The notes: generated from the letters alone by a model not told the origin. 64,000 nt of DNA from Haloimpatiens sp042688525 (GCF_042688525.2 NZ_JBHWAB010000001.1:2790001-2854000), one strand, 5' to 3'. Shown: positions 37,852 to 47,287, counted from the first letter of the stretch. Program-made: numbers and translations.

Positions 37852-38691
37852 CTATCCCACCTCTATTGCTTTTAAAATAATTTCAACATGAGAAGTATTA
37901 CTAGATGCAAAAACATATTTTATATCTCTTTTTTCACACTGTTTTTTGCAATTATCTATATAATTATTTACCTTAGATTTATAAATTTGTTTTGCTCTTT
38001 TATCAAAATTTATTCTTTTTTCCTTACCTGTTTCTTTATCAATAAGTTTTAATTCATCATAATAATCTGGATCTATCTCTTGTCTAGACATAATATGTAT
38101 AACTACAACTTGACTTCCAATTTGTGATGTTATATTCAATAAATTTTCTATATCATTACTTAATAAATCTGATATTATAAATGTAATTCCTCCTAGGGAT
38201 TTTATATTAGAATTTATATTTTTGAAATCAGTATTTCCTTCATTTTTAATGTTTTCAATAATTTTTACTACTTCATGAAACATTTTTCTTCCCATAAATC
38301 CTTTGAACTTTTCTTCAACTTTGTTATTAAAGCAATATAAATTTAATTTATTTGATTCTTTTAACGTTATATAACTTAAACCTAAAGCATACATTTTAGC
38401 ACTTTCCCATTTATTAGGTGTACCAAAACCCATTGAAGAAGAACAATCTAAAAGTATGTTTACATTTAACTGTTTTTGTTCAGTAAATTGTTTTATATAT
38501 ATTTTTTCTGTACGAGCATAAGCTTTCCAATCAATCTTTCTTATATCATCACCCTGCTCATATATTCTTGCACCATAAAAATCATAAGAATTTCCAAGTA
38601 ATTTTGACTTGTAATTTCCACTAAAACCACCAATTATTCTTTTTCTTGTTTTTAATACAGCACATTCAAGTTGCTTTAAAAATTCTTCCAT
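37852..38691 (-). CDS. DUF58 domain protein (vWA-like)
   Basis: 279 aa, cytoplasmic, no membrane segment. The DUF58 signature is visible as YDFYGARIYEQGDDIRKIDW and AYARTEKIYIKQF; a degenerate vWA region follows (LLDCSSSMGFGTPNKW). It is almost always encoded next to a MoxR ATPase, as here (2 nt apart). Confidence 0.9.
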   Translation of the reverse strand: MEEFLKQLECAVLKTRKRIIGGFSGNYKSKLLGNSYDFYGARIYEQGDDIRKIDWKAYARTEKIYIKQFTEQKQLNVNILLDCSSSMGFGTPNKWESAKMYALGLSYITLKESNKLNLYCFNNKVEEKFKGFMGRKMFHEVVKIIENIKNEGNTDFKNINSNIKSLGGITFIISDLLSNDIENLLNITSQIGSQVVVIHIMSRQEIDPDYYDELKLIDKETGKEKRINFDKRAKQIYKSKVNNYIDNCKKQCEKRDIKYVFASSNTSHVEIILKAIEVG

Positions 38692-38692
38692 A

Positions 38693-39667
38693 TTATTTCA
38701 CCTTTTTAATGATTTCTTTAATTACATCGTCAACACTTACGTTATCCGAAATAGCACTAAAATTTAAAAATATTCTATGTCTTAAACAAGGAATTGCCAT
38801 TTCTTGTATGTCTTTAAATGCCACATTATATCTTCCTTCTATTAAAGCTTTTACTTTAGATGTAAAAATAATAGATTGTATACCTCTTAAACTTGATCCA
38901 CATTTAACATATTTCTTCACAATTTCAATATCTGTATTTTCACGTTGGGACGCCATTACAATATTTATTGCTAATTGTTTTACATCTTTAGCTATTAAAA
39001 CTTTTTCACTTTCTTCTCTCATTTTCAATATTGTATTACCATCTATTATTTTTCTAATATTCTTAGAATAATCATTATGTGTAGTAGTTAAATCAATTAT
39101 TGAAAGTATATATTCTTGTTTTGGAAATTCTACATTAAGCTTTAGCATAAATCTATCAAGCTGTGCTTCAGGAAGAGGATAAGTTCCTTCCATTTCTAAT
39201 GGGTTTTGTGTTGCCAGTACAAAAAAGGGTTGTGGCAATTTATAAGTTTTATTTCCTACTGTTACTGTTTTTTCTTGCATTGCCTCAAGCAGTGCACTTT
39301 GAGTTTTAGGTGTAGCTCTATTTATCTCATCTGCAAGAACGATAGAACTAAATATAGGACCTTTTTCAAATCCAAAGCTTATACCTTCACTTGTTTTATT
39401 TATTACTTCTGTACCAATTATATCTACTGGCATTAAATCTGGAGTAAATTGTATTCTTGAAAAATCCAAATCCAATACTTTTCCTATGGTTTTTACTAAC
39501 TGTGTTTTGCCAAGACCTGGAGCTCCTTCTAATAATACATTGCCACCTGCTATAATACCTATTAATACATTTCGTACCACTTGATCTTGTCCAATTATAG
39601 ATTTTTTTATTTCATCCTCTATTTTCAAATAAACATCATTAAAATCTTTTACATCAGTGATTTCCAC
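38693..39667 (-). CDS. MoxR-family AAA+ ATPase
   Basis: AAA+ chaperone-like ATPase. Walker A is in LLEGAPGLGKTQLV, Walker B in SIVLADEINRA, sensor 1 in FVLATQNPLEMEGTYPLPEA, and the arginine finger region in QLDRFML. About 325 aa. An ATG at 39682 exists, but the GTG at 39667 follows GGAGGTG with ideal spacing and overlaps the end of the previous gene by 14 nt. MoxR proteins remodel or activate vWA partners; three such partners are encoded directly downstream. Confidence 0.92.
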   Translation of the reverse strand: MEITDVKDFNDVYLKIEDEIKKSIIGQDQVVRNVLIGIIAGGNVLLEGAPGLGKTQLVKTIGKVLDLDFSRIQFTPDLMPVDIIGTEVINKTSEGISFGFEKGPIFSSIVLADEINRATPKTQSALLEAMQEKTVTVGNKTYKLPQPFFVLATQNPLEMEGTYPLPEAQLDRFMLKLNVEFPKQEYILSIIDLTTTHNDYSKNIRKIIDGNTILKMREESEKVLIAKDVKQLAINIVMASQRENTDIEIVKKYVKCGSSLRGIQSIIFTSKVKALIEGRYNVAFKDIQEMAIPCLRHRIFLNFSAISDNVSVDDVIKEIIKKVK

Positions 39668-41225
39668 CTTTAACACCTCCATTCAATGCCTTAAAATATT
39701 TAACTACTAAATCTTGTTTATCTATTGGAACTTCATATTTCCATACGTAATTCATACCTTCTTTTTTGTATTCAAGCCATTTATTTTCCATAGGTTTATA
39801 TCTTCCATTTTTAGCTATTACTTCTTGTACATCTTTTTTATAAATACCACCATCTTTGCAAGTTTTACCTTTTACATTTGAAATATCATTGTTTTTTCTT
39901 AGAGTATCAACAGACTTTTTATATTTTCCTATTGTTCCTTCATTAGCTTTTTCACTAACTCTACTTTTCAAAACTCTATTACTGCTTCCACCTACTGCAT
40001 TGTTATCTTCCTTAGCCTGTGATCCATCTCCCCCTGACCTATTTTCACCTTTATTTATGTTTGATTTTTCAGCATTTTTATATGATTTTCTATCACCTAA
40101 TGCAAAACTATTTGATTTTGAATTTCCTATAGTATCTTTTATATCCTTACCATTAGATTTTGCTAAAAACTTTTCTTTAGCCTTGTCAAGTTTCATTTTT
40201 TCCTTATTTGGAATAGTTATATCAGATTTATTACTAGCTTTTTTTACTGCATCAACAATATTTTTACTATTTAATTCCTTATTATCTAGCTTGTCTTTAA
40301 TTTCTTTGCTAAACTTGTTGTCATTAAATTTTCCAGAATCAGCTATTTCCTTTGCATTTTTAATTACTTTATCCTTATCCTTTTGTGAAAATTTTATATT
40401 ATCTGACATATTTTCTGCATTTGAAAAATTGCCATTTTCTAATGCTTTTGCAAATTTACTATTTTCTAAACTAGTTCCTTTAAACATTCCTGATAATTGT
40501 CTTAGCATTTCTCTATTTTGGGAATATTTTAAATCATCAAGTTTTTCTTCGGATTGCGATATCTCAGCTGCCGCTTTTTTATAATCATAAGTTTTTTTTA
40601 AATTTTTATTTAAATCATCGAGTATACTTAATAATTGCTCTTTCTGTTTTTCATCTTTACATTTATTAGCTAAAGTCTTGCCCCTACTATTGATTTTTCT
40701 AGCTTCTTTTCTTAATTCCTTATTAACCTTTTCCATTTCCATACTACTTTTTCTTGACTCTGTAGGTATAAAAGAACTTCCAAAAGCTATTACTAAAATC
40801 ATTGCTGAAATAATAATGTATTTAAACTTAAAATTGTATCTATATTTCTTTAAAATATCATAATCTTGTATTTCATTTTCTACTTCCTCTTTAAACACAA
40901 GTGCCATATCACTGTCATCATCCATATATTCAACATAAGTTATAAGTCTCTCATCTAAACCTGTTTTATCTCCTACCACAGCTGCCTTTTTTATTGTTGG
41001 TTTTTCAAAAACAGATTTAACCGCAAAAATCATCACTATAAAACCTAGTAAATACAACATCTTTTTATATAAATAAACAATAGGTGTGAAGTGTGAAATT
41101 AGCACCATAATCAAAGTAATAAAACTAAATATTAACACTGAATTTATTAAATTTTGAATTATTCTCTCAAACCACAATTTGTTGGATAATTTTTTTAAAA
41201 TTTTTTCTACTGACTGCCATTTCAA
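39654..41225 (-). CDS. Membrane-anchored coiled-coil/low-complexity protein of unknown function
   Basis: 523 aa. Two membrane helices near the N-terminus (about 28-72) and one at about 134-152 are followed by a long Lys/Asp/Ser/Asn-rich helical region (about 160-460), with predicted coiled coil around EMEKVNKELRKEARKI, and a conserved-looking C-terminus (NGRYKPMENKWLEYKKEG). It matches the general layout of the DUF4175-like proteins found beside MoxR/vWA genes, but I cannot assign a family. Coupled to both neighbours by overlaps. Confidence 0.6.
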   Translation of the reverse strand: MKWQSVEKILKKLSNKLWFERIIQNLINSVLIFSFITLIMVLISHFTPIVYLYKKMLYLLGFIVMIFAVKSVFEKPTIKKAAVVGDKTGLDERLITYVEYMDDDSDMALVFKEEVENEIQDYDILKKYRYNFKFKYIIISAMILVIAFGSSFIPTESRKSSMEMEKVNKELRKEARKINSRGKTLANKCKDEKQKEQLLSILDDLNKNLKKTYDYKKAAAEISQSEEKLDDLKYSQNREMLRQLSGMFKGTSLENSKFAKALENGNFSNAENMSDNIKFSQKDKDKVIKNAKEIADSGKFNDNKFSKEIKDKLDNKELNSKNIVDAVKKASNKSDITIPNKEKMKLDKAKEKFLAKSNGKDIKDTIGNSKSNSFALGDRKSYKNAEKSNINKGENRSGGDGSQAKEDNNAVGGSSNRVLKSRVSEKANEGTIGKYKKSVDTLRKNNDISNVKGKTCKDGGIYKKDVQEVIAKNGRYKPMENKWLEYKKEGMNYVWKYEVPIDKQDLVVKYFKALNGGVKGGNH

Positions 41226-41944
41226 TATTTTTTACCTCCTAAAAACTTAAATTTATAGGTTAGTAATGAATTTATTAAAATAAGCACTAAGTAAAATGCC
41301 ATACACACTATAACTGGAATTACACCCATTTGAGTATAATTTGATATTTCCATATATATGTAACCTATCATAGTTATAAGTGGATTTATAAAAAAGATTA
41401 TTGGTAAATCCTTATCGTATACTGTTGTAACAACTAATTTGCCGTATTTATAATACATGAATGCAAAAACAAGAGTTACAACTATTACAGTAAAAATAAA
41501 AATAGAAACTAAAAATTTTCTCCAAGTATATTCTATCTTTATACTTTTTAACATCTTTCTAAAAGTTACAATCACTAGTCCCCAAACTATCTGCAGTAAT
41601 ATAGGTACAAAAAAATTCATATAATTAATATTTCCAACTGCAAATATTAATAAAATTAAAGGCACACTAGAAATAGCTGCTGTACATACCTCAATAAAAG
41701 TTACTATAAAGCTTTTTTTATCAATACTTTCATCTATATAAAAGCAGCTCATAATTATAGTAAATATTAAGAACTGAAATCCCATAAAATACATATATGT
41801 TTTTTTATATGTATCAAAATCATATGTACCAACATTAAAATCAACCATAAATAAATAACACATTAAAATGGAAGTAGTTATAATCAAATATATTAGTATT
41901 AGTAAACTATTTTTTTTATTTATATTATTCATGTAGGACACCAC
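41222..41944 (-). CDS. Polytopic membrane protein of unknown function
   Basis: 240 aa with about six hydrophobic helices and short loops (for example LLILIYLIITTSILMCYLFM near the start and VIVCMAFYLVLILINSLL near the end). No recognisable motif. It overlaps the following gene by 4 nt and lies 1 nt after the preceding one, so it belongs to the MoxR/vWA unit and could be its membrane platform. Confidence 0.65.
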   Translation of the reverse strand: MVSYMNNINKKNSLLILIYLIITTSILMCYLFMVDFNVGTYDFDTYKKTYMYFMGFQFLIFTIIMSCFYIDESIDKKSFIVTFIEVCTAAISSVPLILLIFAVGNINYMNFFVPILLQIVWGLVIVTFRKMLKSIKIEYTWRKFLVSIFIFTVIVVTLVFAFMYYKYGKLVVTTVYDKDLPIIFFINPLITMIGYIYMEISNYTQMGVIPVIVCMAFYLVLILINSLLTYKFKFLGGKKY

Positions 41945-41945
41945 C

Positions 41946-43991
41946 TTAATTTATTAAAGAACCTTTTACACATATTTGAGGAATTATAACTCTTCCATTT
42001 GCTTTTAATTTCAATGTTAATATTCCGTTTTTAATACAAGAATTTATATCATTAATTTTCATATCATTAATTTTCATATCATTTAACTTATTCCACTTTT
42101 TATTGGAATAATCATATTCTTCAATAACAAAATTATCTCCATCTGATTTTGTATTTATCTTTATTTCTTCAGGCTTTATTTCTTTAGGAATTATGTAATG
42201 AACTTCAATTTCTTCATTTTCATCAAAAGTGTATTCTCTTTTAGCTTCACTATATTTACTTTCATCTACTTGTACTATAGGTTTTATAAAATCTGATGGT
42301 AACTGATTTATACCTTTTTTATTATTTAGTTTTACAGGTAAAACTTCTAAAGATATTTGCTTTACCTTTTGATCATGATCATTTACATTTATCTTTTCAT
42401 TACTCTTACAAAAGCCTATTAATTTGCAGTTATAATGTGAATTTTCACTTAAATAATAATATTCAAAAATGTTTTTTTGTACGTTATTCATAGAACTACA
42501 TCTATTTATTGAACTAATATACTCGTAATCTCCCAAATTTTTAAGATTATGATCTAATTTATAGTCTAGTTTTGCTTCTTCTGAAACATCTAAATCGCCT
42601 ATTTTAAGTACTGTATCTCCCACTATTAATACAGAATTTTTTAGTTTATATGGAAGTTTATTTTTTATAATTCCTTTTATATGACCACTCTCTACAGTCA
42701 TGCTATTCGTCATATTTTCACATTGAGAAGCTTGTACATTGTACAAATAATTAACATTATTATCTGGAACATATACTATATTATTTTTTATTGGATCTAA
42801 ATAATGTTTTCCAGTTCCTTGTTCACTCATAAATATAGTATCTTTTAAATTAATATCTATATTTCTTTTATAAGGGTATACATTTATAAGTGACGTTTTA
42901 TAAAAATTATTTGTATAATCATCTATTGATGCTTCTGCTAATCTAGGTTTATTTATTCCTCCTATAGTTGAAATAATAAAAAATATAATACAAAAACTTA
43001 CTACAGTAATTAACCACATATAAATTTTTGTTCGTTTTAAAATAATAAGAACTACAAGTACAGCTAAATATAAAATAATTACTGAAATTAATAAATAAGC
43101 CTTATTTAAGTTTATATTTAACATTTCGTGAGCAGAAGTTTTTAACTTTTCTGCATTTACTGCTTGTTTTTTAACACTAATTCCATTCAATAATTTATTT
43201 AAAGATTCTTGTGTAAAACTTTTTTCTATACACTGTTCTAATTTATTTAAATTCTGTTTTTCACTTAAATCAAAGTTTAAAGGAGTAACAACTCCTTTGC
43301 CTATATATTTTTTATCTTTTATTGATTTAAACATTCCCGTATAGTTTTTGTATTTATACTTATCTGCTCCTATGAGCAAAATTCCTCCTAAATTAACCCA
43401 TGTACTTATAAATTGTTCTTGATTTTTACTTAAACTTTCAGAATTAAAATTATCTACTATTATGAAATTTAAGCTTTGCATACTTTCTAATGTATAATCC
43501 TCGTTATTTAAATTAATTATTTCAACTTTTCTACCTTGAAGTAAGTTATCTAACTTTATATTTGCTATATAATTGTATGCTTGAGCATTTTCACTTAATA
43601 TACCAACAAAAACTGTTTTCTTATCATAAAGCTTTATTTGAACTTGCTTTTCAGTTAATACTTTTTTTTCTTGTATTAATTGAACTTTTAAACTTTTGTT
43701 TACTTCTTTTATAGGAATAGAAAACTTAAATTTTTTTTCTGTACCCTTTGTTACTATCACTTTGTGCTCATATTTATCCTTACCTATAATTACTCTTATT
43801 GTGCCATTTATATCTTCTTCAGTGGCTTGTACTATAACTTCCACTGGATTAACATTTTCTAATTTGCTTTTACCATCAAATCCTGTATTAACTTGAAGAT
43901 TTATACCTTTTGCATATACGTTTTTGCATATACATACTGTAAATAACATAATAATTAAGCTAAAATATATTTTTTTATGCTTTAAAGACAT
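41946..43991 (-). CDS. Secreted/membrane protein of unknown function in the cobalamin cluster
   Basis: 681 aa. It has a signal peptide (cleavage near NVYAKG), an Ig-like N-terminal domain, a GATase/DUF4350-like region (LNFIIVDNFNSESLSKNQEQ, WVNLGGILLIGADKYKYKNY), two membrane helices (about 300-345) and an extracytoplasmic C-terminal part. A small internal repeat NDMKINDMKIND is encoded by a tandem DNA repeat near 42045-42080. It resembles BatD-like or vWA-associated membrane proteins in layout only. It lies 26 bp after the DUF4430 lipoprotein. Confidence 0.6.
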   Translation of the reverse strand: MSLKHKKIYFSLIIMLFTVCICKNVYAKGINLQVNTGFDGKSKLENVNPVEVIVQATEEDINGTIRVIIGKDKYEHKVIVTKGTEKKFKFSIPIKEVNKSLKVQLIQEKKVLTEKQVQIKLYDKKTVFVGILSENAQAYNYIANIKLDNLLQGRKVEIINLNNEDYTLESMQSLNFIIVDNFNSESLSKNQEQFISTWVNLGGILLIGADKYKYKNYTGMFKSIKDKKYIGKGVVTPLNFDLSEKQNLNKLEQCIEKSFTQESLNKLLNGISVKKQAVNAEKLKTSAHEMLNINLNKAYLLISVIILYLAVLVVLIILKRTKIYMWLITVVSFCIIFFIISTIGGINKPRLAEASIDDYTNNFYKTSLINVYPYKRNIDINLKDTIFMSEQGTGKHYLDPIKNNIVYVPDNNVNYLYNVQASQCENMTNSMTVESGHIKGIIKNKLPYKLKNSVLIVGDTVLKIGDLDVSEEAKLDYKLDHNLKNLGDYEYISSINRCSSMNNVQKNIFEYYYLSENSHYNCKLIGFCKSNEKINVNDHDQKVKQISLEVLPVKLNNKKGINQLPSDFIKPIVQVDESKYSEAKREYTFDENEEIEVHYIIPKEIKPEEIKINTKSDGDNFVIEEYDYSNKKWNKLNDMKINDMKINDINSCIKNGILTLKLKANGRVIIPQICVKGSLIN

Positions 43992-44017
43992 TTAATCACA
44001 TCCTCTAAGTACTAGAA

Positions 44018-45169
44018 TTACTTTGTAAATGGTACTTGAATAATTTCATCTTCTGTCACTACTGCCTCAAAATAATTCTTTATTGAATTTGGTTTGTTTA
44101 TTAAAACGTTTAGAGCTTTTTCTATACTCTTATCACTGTTTCCTGTAACAAGCCAAACTGGTACTGTACTTCCCATTCCTGCTGAAGTTGCATATATTGT
44201 ACCCGCATCATCAAAACTTTTTACTACTTTTCCTGTATTATCTAAAGCATTTAATTTTCCATCTTTGAATTGTATATATACTCCTTCAAGTTTATTTCTC
44301 CAGTTCATGTTTTTAAGTCGTTTACTATCTTTAGATAGCTGATTCCATTTTCCAATCAAAATATGATATTTATCTGGTTTTTCTATAGAAGATGGTTCAT
44401 ATGCAACTACATCTATTTTCTTTACTCCTTTTTTTATTAAACTTTCTTTAAGCTTTTCTGCACTTTGTTTAAAACCTTTAGTATACATTATTGCTGTACC
44501 TGGATTTTTTCCGCCAAATCCATGTTTAAAAGGTTCAGGATAAGAACCTATTATTGCCGGAATGAACATTGTAGTATTCCATTCATGATAATCCCACCAT
44601 ACAACATCACCTGGAGCTGGTCTGTATTCTGCTACTCCTACAGGTGCCAATATTCCGTTTACCCAATAAAACCAATCCTCTTTTTTTCTTTCAGAACCGC
44701 TGTAAAAAGTATATTTAGATTCAAGTCCATTTATTGTATTTACAAATCCACCACCATATGCAGTTTGTATATCTAAATTTCTAAAAAGTACTTCCATACC
44801 AACTTCATCTTTTACTAATCCAACATTTTTAGCATACATTTTTGTATGTCCAAAATCTTTAGTAACAATTAAATCAACATGATATGGACTTCCTATATCA
44901 CCACTAGCTTTACGAACTTTAGAATTTTGAGTTGCTGGCCTTCCTTCTTTGTATTTTATTTCTCCTTGAACAGGACCTTTATACCCTTTATAAATACTCA
45001 TATCTTTTTTGTTTGATTTATCTTTTTTATTTTTACTTGAATCACTTGAACTATTTTCTGCACATACTTTTTTATCATTAGTTATTACTCTAGTCTGTTT
45101 TTGACCACATCCTGTAAAAGTAAATATTAGTATTAAAAACACTATAGCTAAAATTCTTTTACGCTTCAT
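44018..45169 (-). CDS. DUF4430 lipoprotein, first gene after the cobalamin riboswitch
   Basis: About 383 aa. A lipoprotein signal peptide (FLILIFTFTGC, Cys near residue 21) is followed by a Ser/Lys-rich linker, a DUF4430 domain (about 90-200) with GMEVLFRNLDIQTAYGGGFV, DWFYWVNGILAPVGVAEY and PGDVVWWDYHEW, and a C-terminal alpha/beta region of about 180 aa that I do not recognise. A GTG at 45178 is in frame but lies within the ribosome binding site AGAGAGGTG; the ATG at 45169 is preferred. Position directly behind the riboswitch suggests a membrane-tethered B12-binding protein that may hand ligand to the ECF transporter (inferred). Confidence 0.82.
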   Translation of the reverse strand: MKRKRILAIVFLILIFTFTGCGQKQTRVITNDKKVCAENSSSDSSKNKKDKSNKKDMSIYKGYKGPVQGEIKYKEGRPATQNSKVRKASGDIGSPYHVDLIVTKDFGHTKMYAKNVGLVKDEVGMEVLFRNLDIQTAYGGGFVNTINGLESKYTFYSGSERKKEDWFYWVNGILAPVGVAEYRPAPGDVVWWDYHEWNTTMFIPAIIGSYPEPFKHGFGGKNPGTAIMYTKGFKQSAEKLKESLIKKGVKKIDVVAYEPSSIEKPDKYHILIGKWNQLSKDSKRLKNMNWRNKLEGVYIQFKDGKLNALDNTGKVVKSFDDAGTIYATSAGMGSTVPVWLVTGNSDKSIEKALNVLINKPNSIKNYFEAVVTEDEIIQVPFTK

Positions 45170-45213
45170 GTAATTCACCTCTCTTAATGTAAATTAGACC
45201 TTATTAATTATCT

Positions 45214-45262
45214 TCTATAAAAAATGAAAACCTTAACTTTCCAAGAAAGCTAAGGTTTTTTT
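45214..45262 (-). terminator. Terminator between riboswitch and first gene
   Basis: On the minus strand AACCTTAGCTTTC and GAAAGTTAAGGTT form a 13-bp stem with one mismatch, followed by TTCATTTTTTATAG. It lies after the aptamer and before the ribosome binding site, as expected for a transcription-terminating B12 riboswitch. It is also near-symmetric on the plus strand. Confidence 0.8.
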
Positions 45263-45321
45263 ACAATAAACATAATCATTCAATGAATACTTATATAAAT
45301 TGAATGTACTTATTTATGATT

Positions 45322-45508
45322 AATTGTGATACTTTCACTTTCCTCGGAAGTTGTACCAACAACTATTAAGCAGGTCTCCTGACTTATGGTTCATCGCTTT
45401 ACTTCCGCCTTCTCAAGATTGCTCTCAATGGACTAATGGAAGCTTGCTCACCAATTACAGTGGCCGGACCGTTGGGGATTTTTACCCCATTCCCTTTTCA
45501 TCACAATA
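45322..45508 (-). ncRNA. Cobalamin riboswitch
   Basis: On the minus strand the aptamer has the conserved blocks in order: GGGAATGGGGT-AAAAATCCCC, ACGGTCCGGCCACTGT, then GAAGGCGGAAGTAAAG, and the B12-box AAGTCAGGAGACCTGC. A closing P1 stem can be drawn between TTGTGAT (near 45502-45508) and ATCACAA (near 45322-45328). It is followed by a terminator and then the DUF4430 lipoprotein gene, so high cobalamin should shut off the downstream genes. A possible TATAAT -10 lies at 45526-45531. Confidence 0.93.
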
Positions 45509-45732
45509 AACATACACAACTGTTTATTATAAACTTAATAGCCTTTATCAATATTCTGTTTTATATTTGAATTTTTTCTATATATTATATAAAAGTATGA
45601 ATTAATTACTTCATTTACATATTATAACCTTTTCACTTTTTTTTCAATAGATATTTACATATTTTATTAAAAGTTTTTAAAATTATATTTTTTTACATCA
45701 ATTTACACTTATTTTAAAACATAAAAACAAGT

Positions 45733-45777
45733 AGAGTTCATTATTTTACCTTTATCTTAGGCAAAATAATGAACTCT
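45733..45777 (-). terminator. Terminator hairpin downstream of the MFS gene
   Basis: AGAGTTCATTATTTT and AAAATAATGAACTCT form a perfect 15-bp stem. On the minus strand it is followed by ACTTGTTTTTATG. Confidence 0.7.
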
Positions 45778-45804
45778 TCCTTATAACTTCTATTATTTAA
45801 TAAT

Positions 45805-46080
45805 CCAACTTTGGAAGTAAAAAAATACTGCTTAGCGAAGGGAAATGATATCTTGCGTAAGAAACATTTAATAACAATTAAGAATGAACAATGAAAAATG
45901 AATAATGAAGGTTGATTTTTGCTTTAGCAAAAATCTTAAATTATATTTTATTTTTCCCTAAGGAAAAATTTCCTTAATTATTAATTATTCATTATTAACT
46001 ATTAATTATCTTTGAAGTGAAAGGTTTCTAAGCAAGATATCATTTCCCGTAGCGGCTGTTTTTCACCTTCGAAAGTTGAG
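45805..46080. repeat. Palindromic MITE-like repeat, copy 4, with inserted DNA in its loop
   Basis: Outer arms CCAACTTTGGAAGTAAAAA and CACCTTCGAAAGTTG, inner GGAAATGATATC and GATATCATTTCC, are intact. About 140 bp (45871-46014) replace the loop: AT-rich, with hairpins GATTTTTGC/GCAAAAATC and TTTTTCC/GGAAAAA and nearly symmetric ends. It lies between the MFS stop codon and the terminator. Confidence 0.82.
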
Positions 46081-46087
46081 TTAATAA

Positions 46088-47287
46088 TTAAACATATTCT
46101 TTTTTATATACTTTTAAAATAAAATAACAATTTATAACTACTAATATTGTTGCACTAATTGCTAACATTTTAAATGCATTATTTAATGAAAACATATCCC
46201 CTATTCTCCCTACAATTGGAAAAACAATTATCATGAAAAAACTAAAAACCATACTCTGAAGCGATAATACAGTGGCTCTTGTTTCACTAGGAATTAATTT
46301 ATTTATATAGTCTCCTAATACAACAAAAAGAATTGTACCCACTACTTCATTTAAAATAAAAAATACAAATGACCAATTAGTTACAACAATTCCCCATATA
46401 CATAACATACTTATTATTGGCATTATCAGTAAGATTCCTTTTTCTTTTAATATTTTTTCTATTTTATGAGTATAATATGCTATTACTGCTGCTACTAAAG
46501 ATGACACAGAAAATATTATACCAATTTTAAATTCTGTATAATTATAAGCTTTCCAATAATTTTGAAGATAATAAAACAAATTTACTGAAAATACTGCAGT
46601 AATTTCTGAAAATAATATTAAAAATAATACTTTTTTATCATTTTTAATGACTTTCATACCCTCAAGAAATTGCACTTTCATTACTTTTAAAGGATTTTTT
46701 ACATTTTTATTTTCTTTTTTTATCTTTGGTTCACAAAACGTAAATGCTTGTATTAATGCACATACTGCAAAAACTGCACCTAAGACAAATGTAAGTATAT
46801 AACTTTTGCTTGCCAAATAACCTCCAAGTGCAAAATTTATAATTGACGCTATTTGTACAATCATCTCTTGATTTCCATTGATTTTAATATATTTATTTTC
46901 CTCATTTATTTCTTTTAAAGAATCATATATCAAAGCTTCTCCTGCTCCAGACTCTAAATTATATGAAATAGCCTGTATTATAAAACTAAGCCCAAACATA
47001 TAAAAGTTGTTTGCAAATATAAAGATAATTACACTAATTAATAAAAATAATCTTCCTATTATTCTACTTGTTTTTCTTCCATACATATCTGCTATAGCAC
47101 CTGTTGGTACTTCCATTAAGAATGATGTTATATGAAATATACCTTCAAGTATTCCAAGCTGCATCAAAGTAATACCCTTTGATGCTAAATATATCATCCA
47201 TATTCCCTGTTTTAACTCTAAATTATTTATAAATAAAAATATATAATTTTTTACAACGTTATTTTTTAATTCATTTTTATAGTTCAT
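46088..47287 (-). CDS. MFS transporter
   Basis: About 399 aa, 12 predicted helices. The MFS loop 2-3 motif is visible as GAIADMYGRKTSRIIGR. The N-terminal half (GIWMIYLASKGITLMQLG, ITSFLMEVPTGAIADMYG) resembles drug or peptide efflux proteins. The frame is open to 47365, but that part overlaps a terminator; the ATG at 47287 (MNYKNELK) follows TGGAGGAAAAAA. Substrate unknown. The small peptide gene upstream is on the same strand. Confidence 0.8.
   Translation of the reverse strand: MNYKNELKNNVVKNYIFLFINNLELKQGIWMIYLASKGITLMQLGILEGIFHITSFLMEVPTGAIADMYGRKTSRIIGRLFLLISVIIFIFANNFYMFGLSFIIQAISYNLESGAGEALIYDSLKEINEENKYIKINGNQEMIVQIASIINFALGGYLASKSYILTFVLGAVFAVCALIQAFTFCEPKIKKENKNVKNPLKVMKVQFLEGMKVIKNDKKVLFLILFSEITAVFSVNLFYYLQNYWKAYNYTEFKIGIIFSVSSLVAAVIAYYTHKIEKILKEKGILLIMPIISMLCIWGIVVTNWSFVFFILNEVVGTILFVVLGDYINKLIPSETRATVLSLQSMVFSFFMIIVFPIVGRIGDMFSLNNAFKMLAISATILVVINCYFILKVYKKEYV

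Larger units (their letters stand above)
45541..46087. other. Intergenic region between riboswitch and MFS gene
   Basis: No gene is supported. It should contain the riboswitch promoter at its left end, then a terminator hairpin (45733-45777) and repeat copy 4 (45805-46080). Confidence 0.6.

Noticed and set aside
39856..40584. Long plus-strand open frame (242 codons) opposite the membrane coiled-coil gene
   Set aside because: It is the antisense of a low-complexity Lys/Asp/Ser-rich region, has no ribosome binding site and reads as Phe/Leu/Ser-rich sequence.
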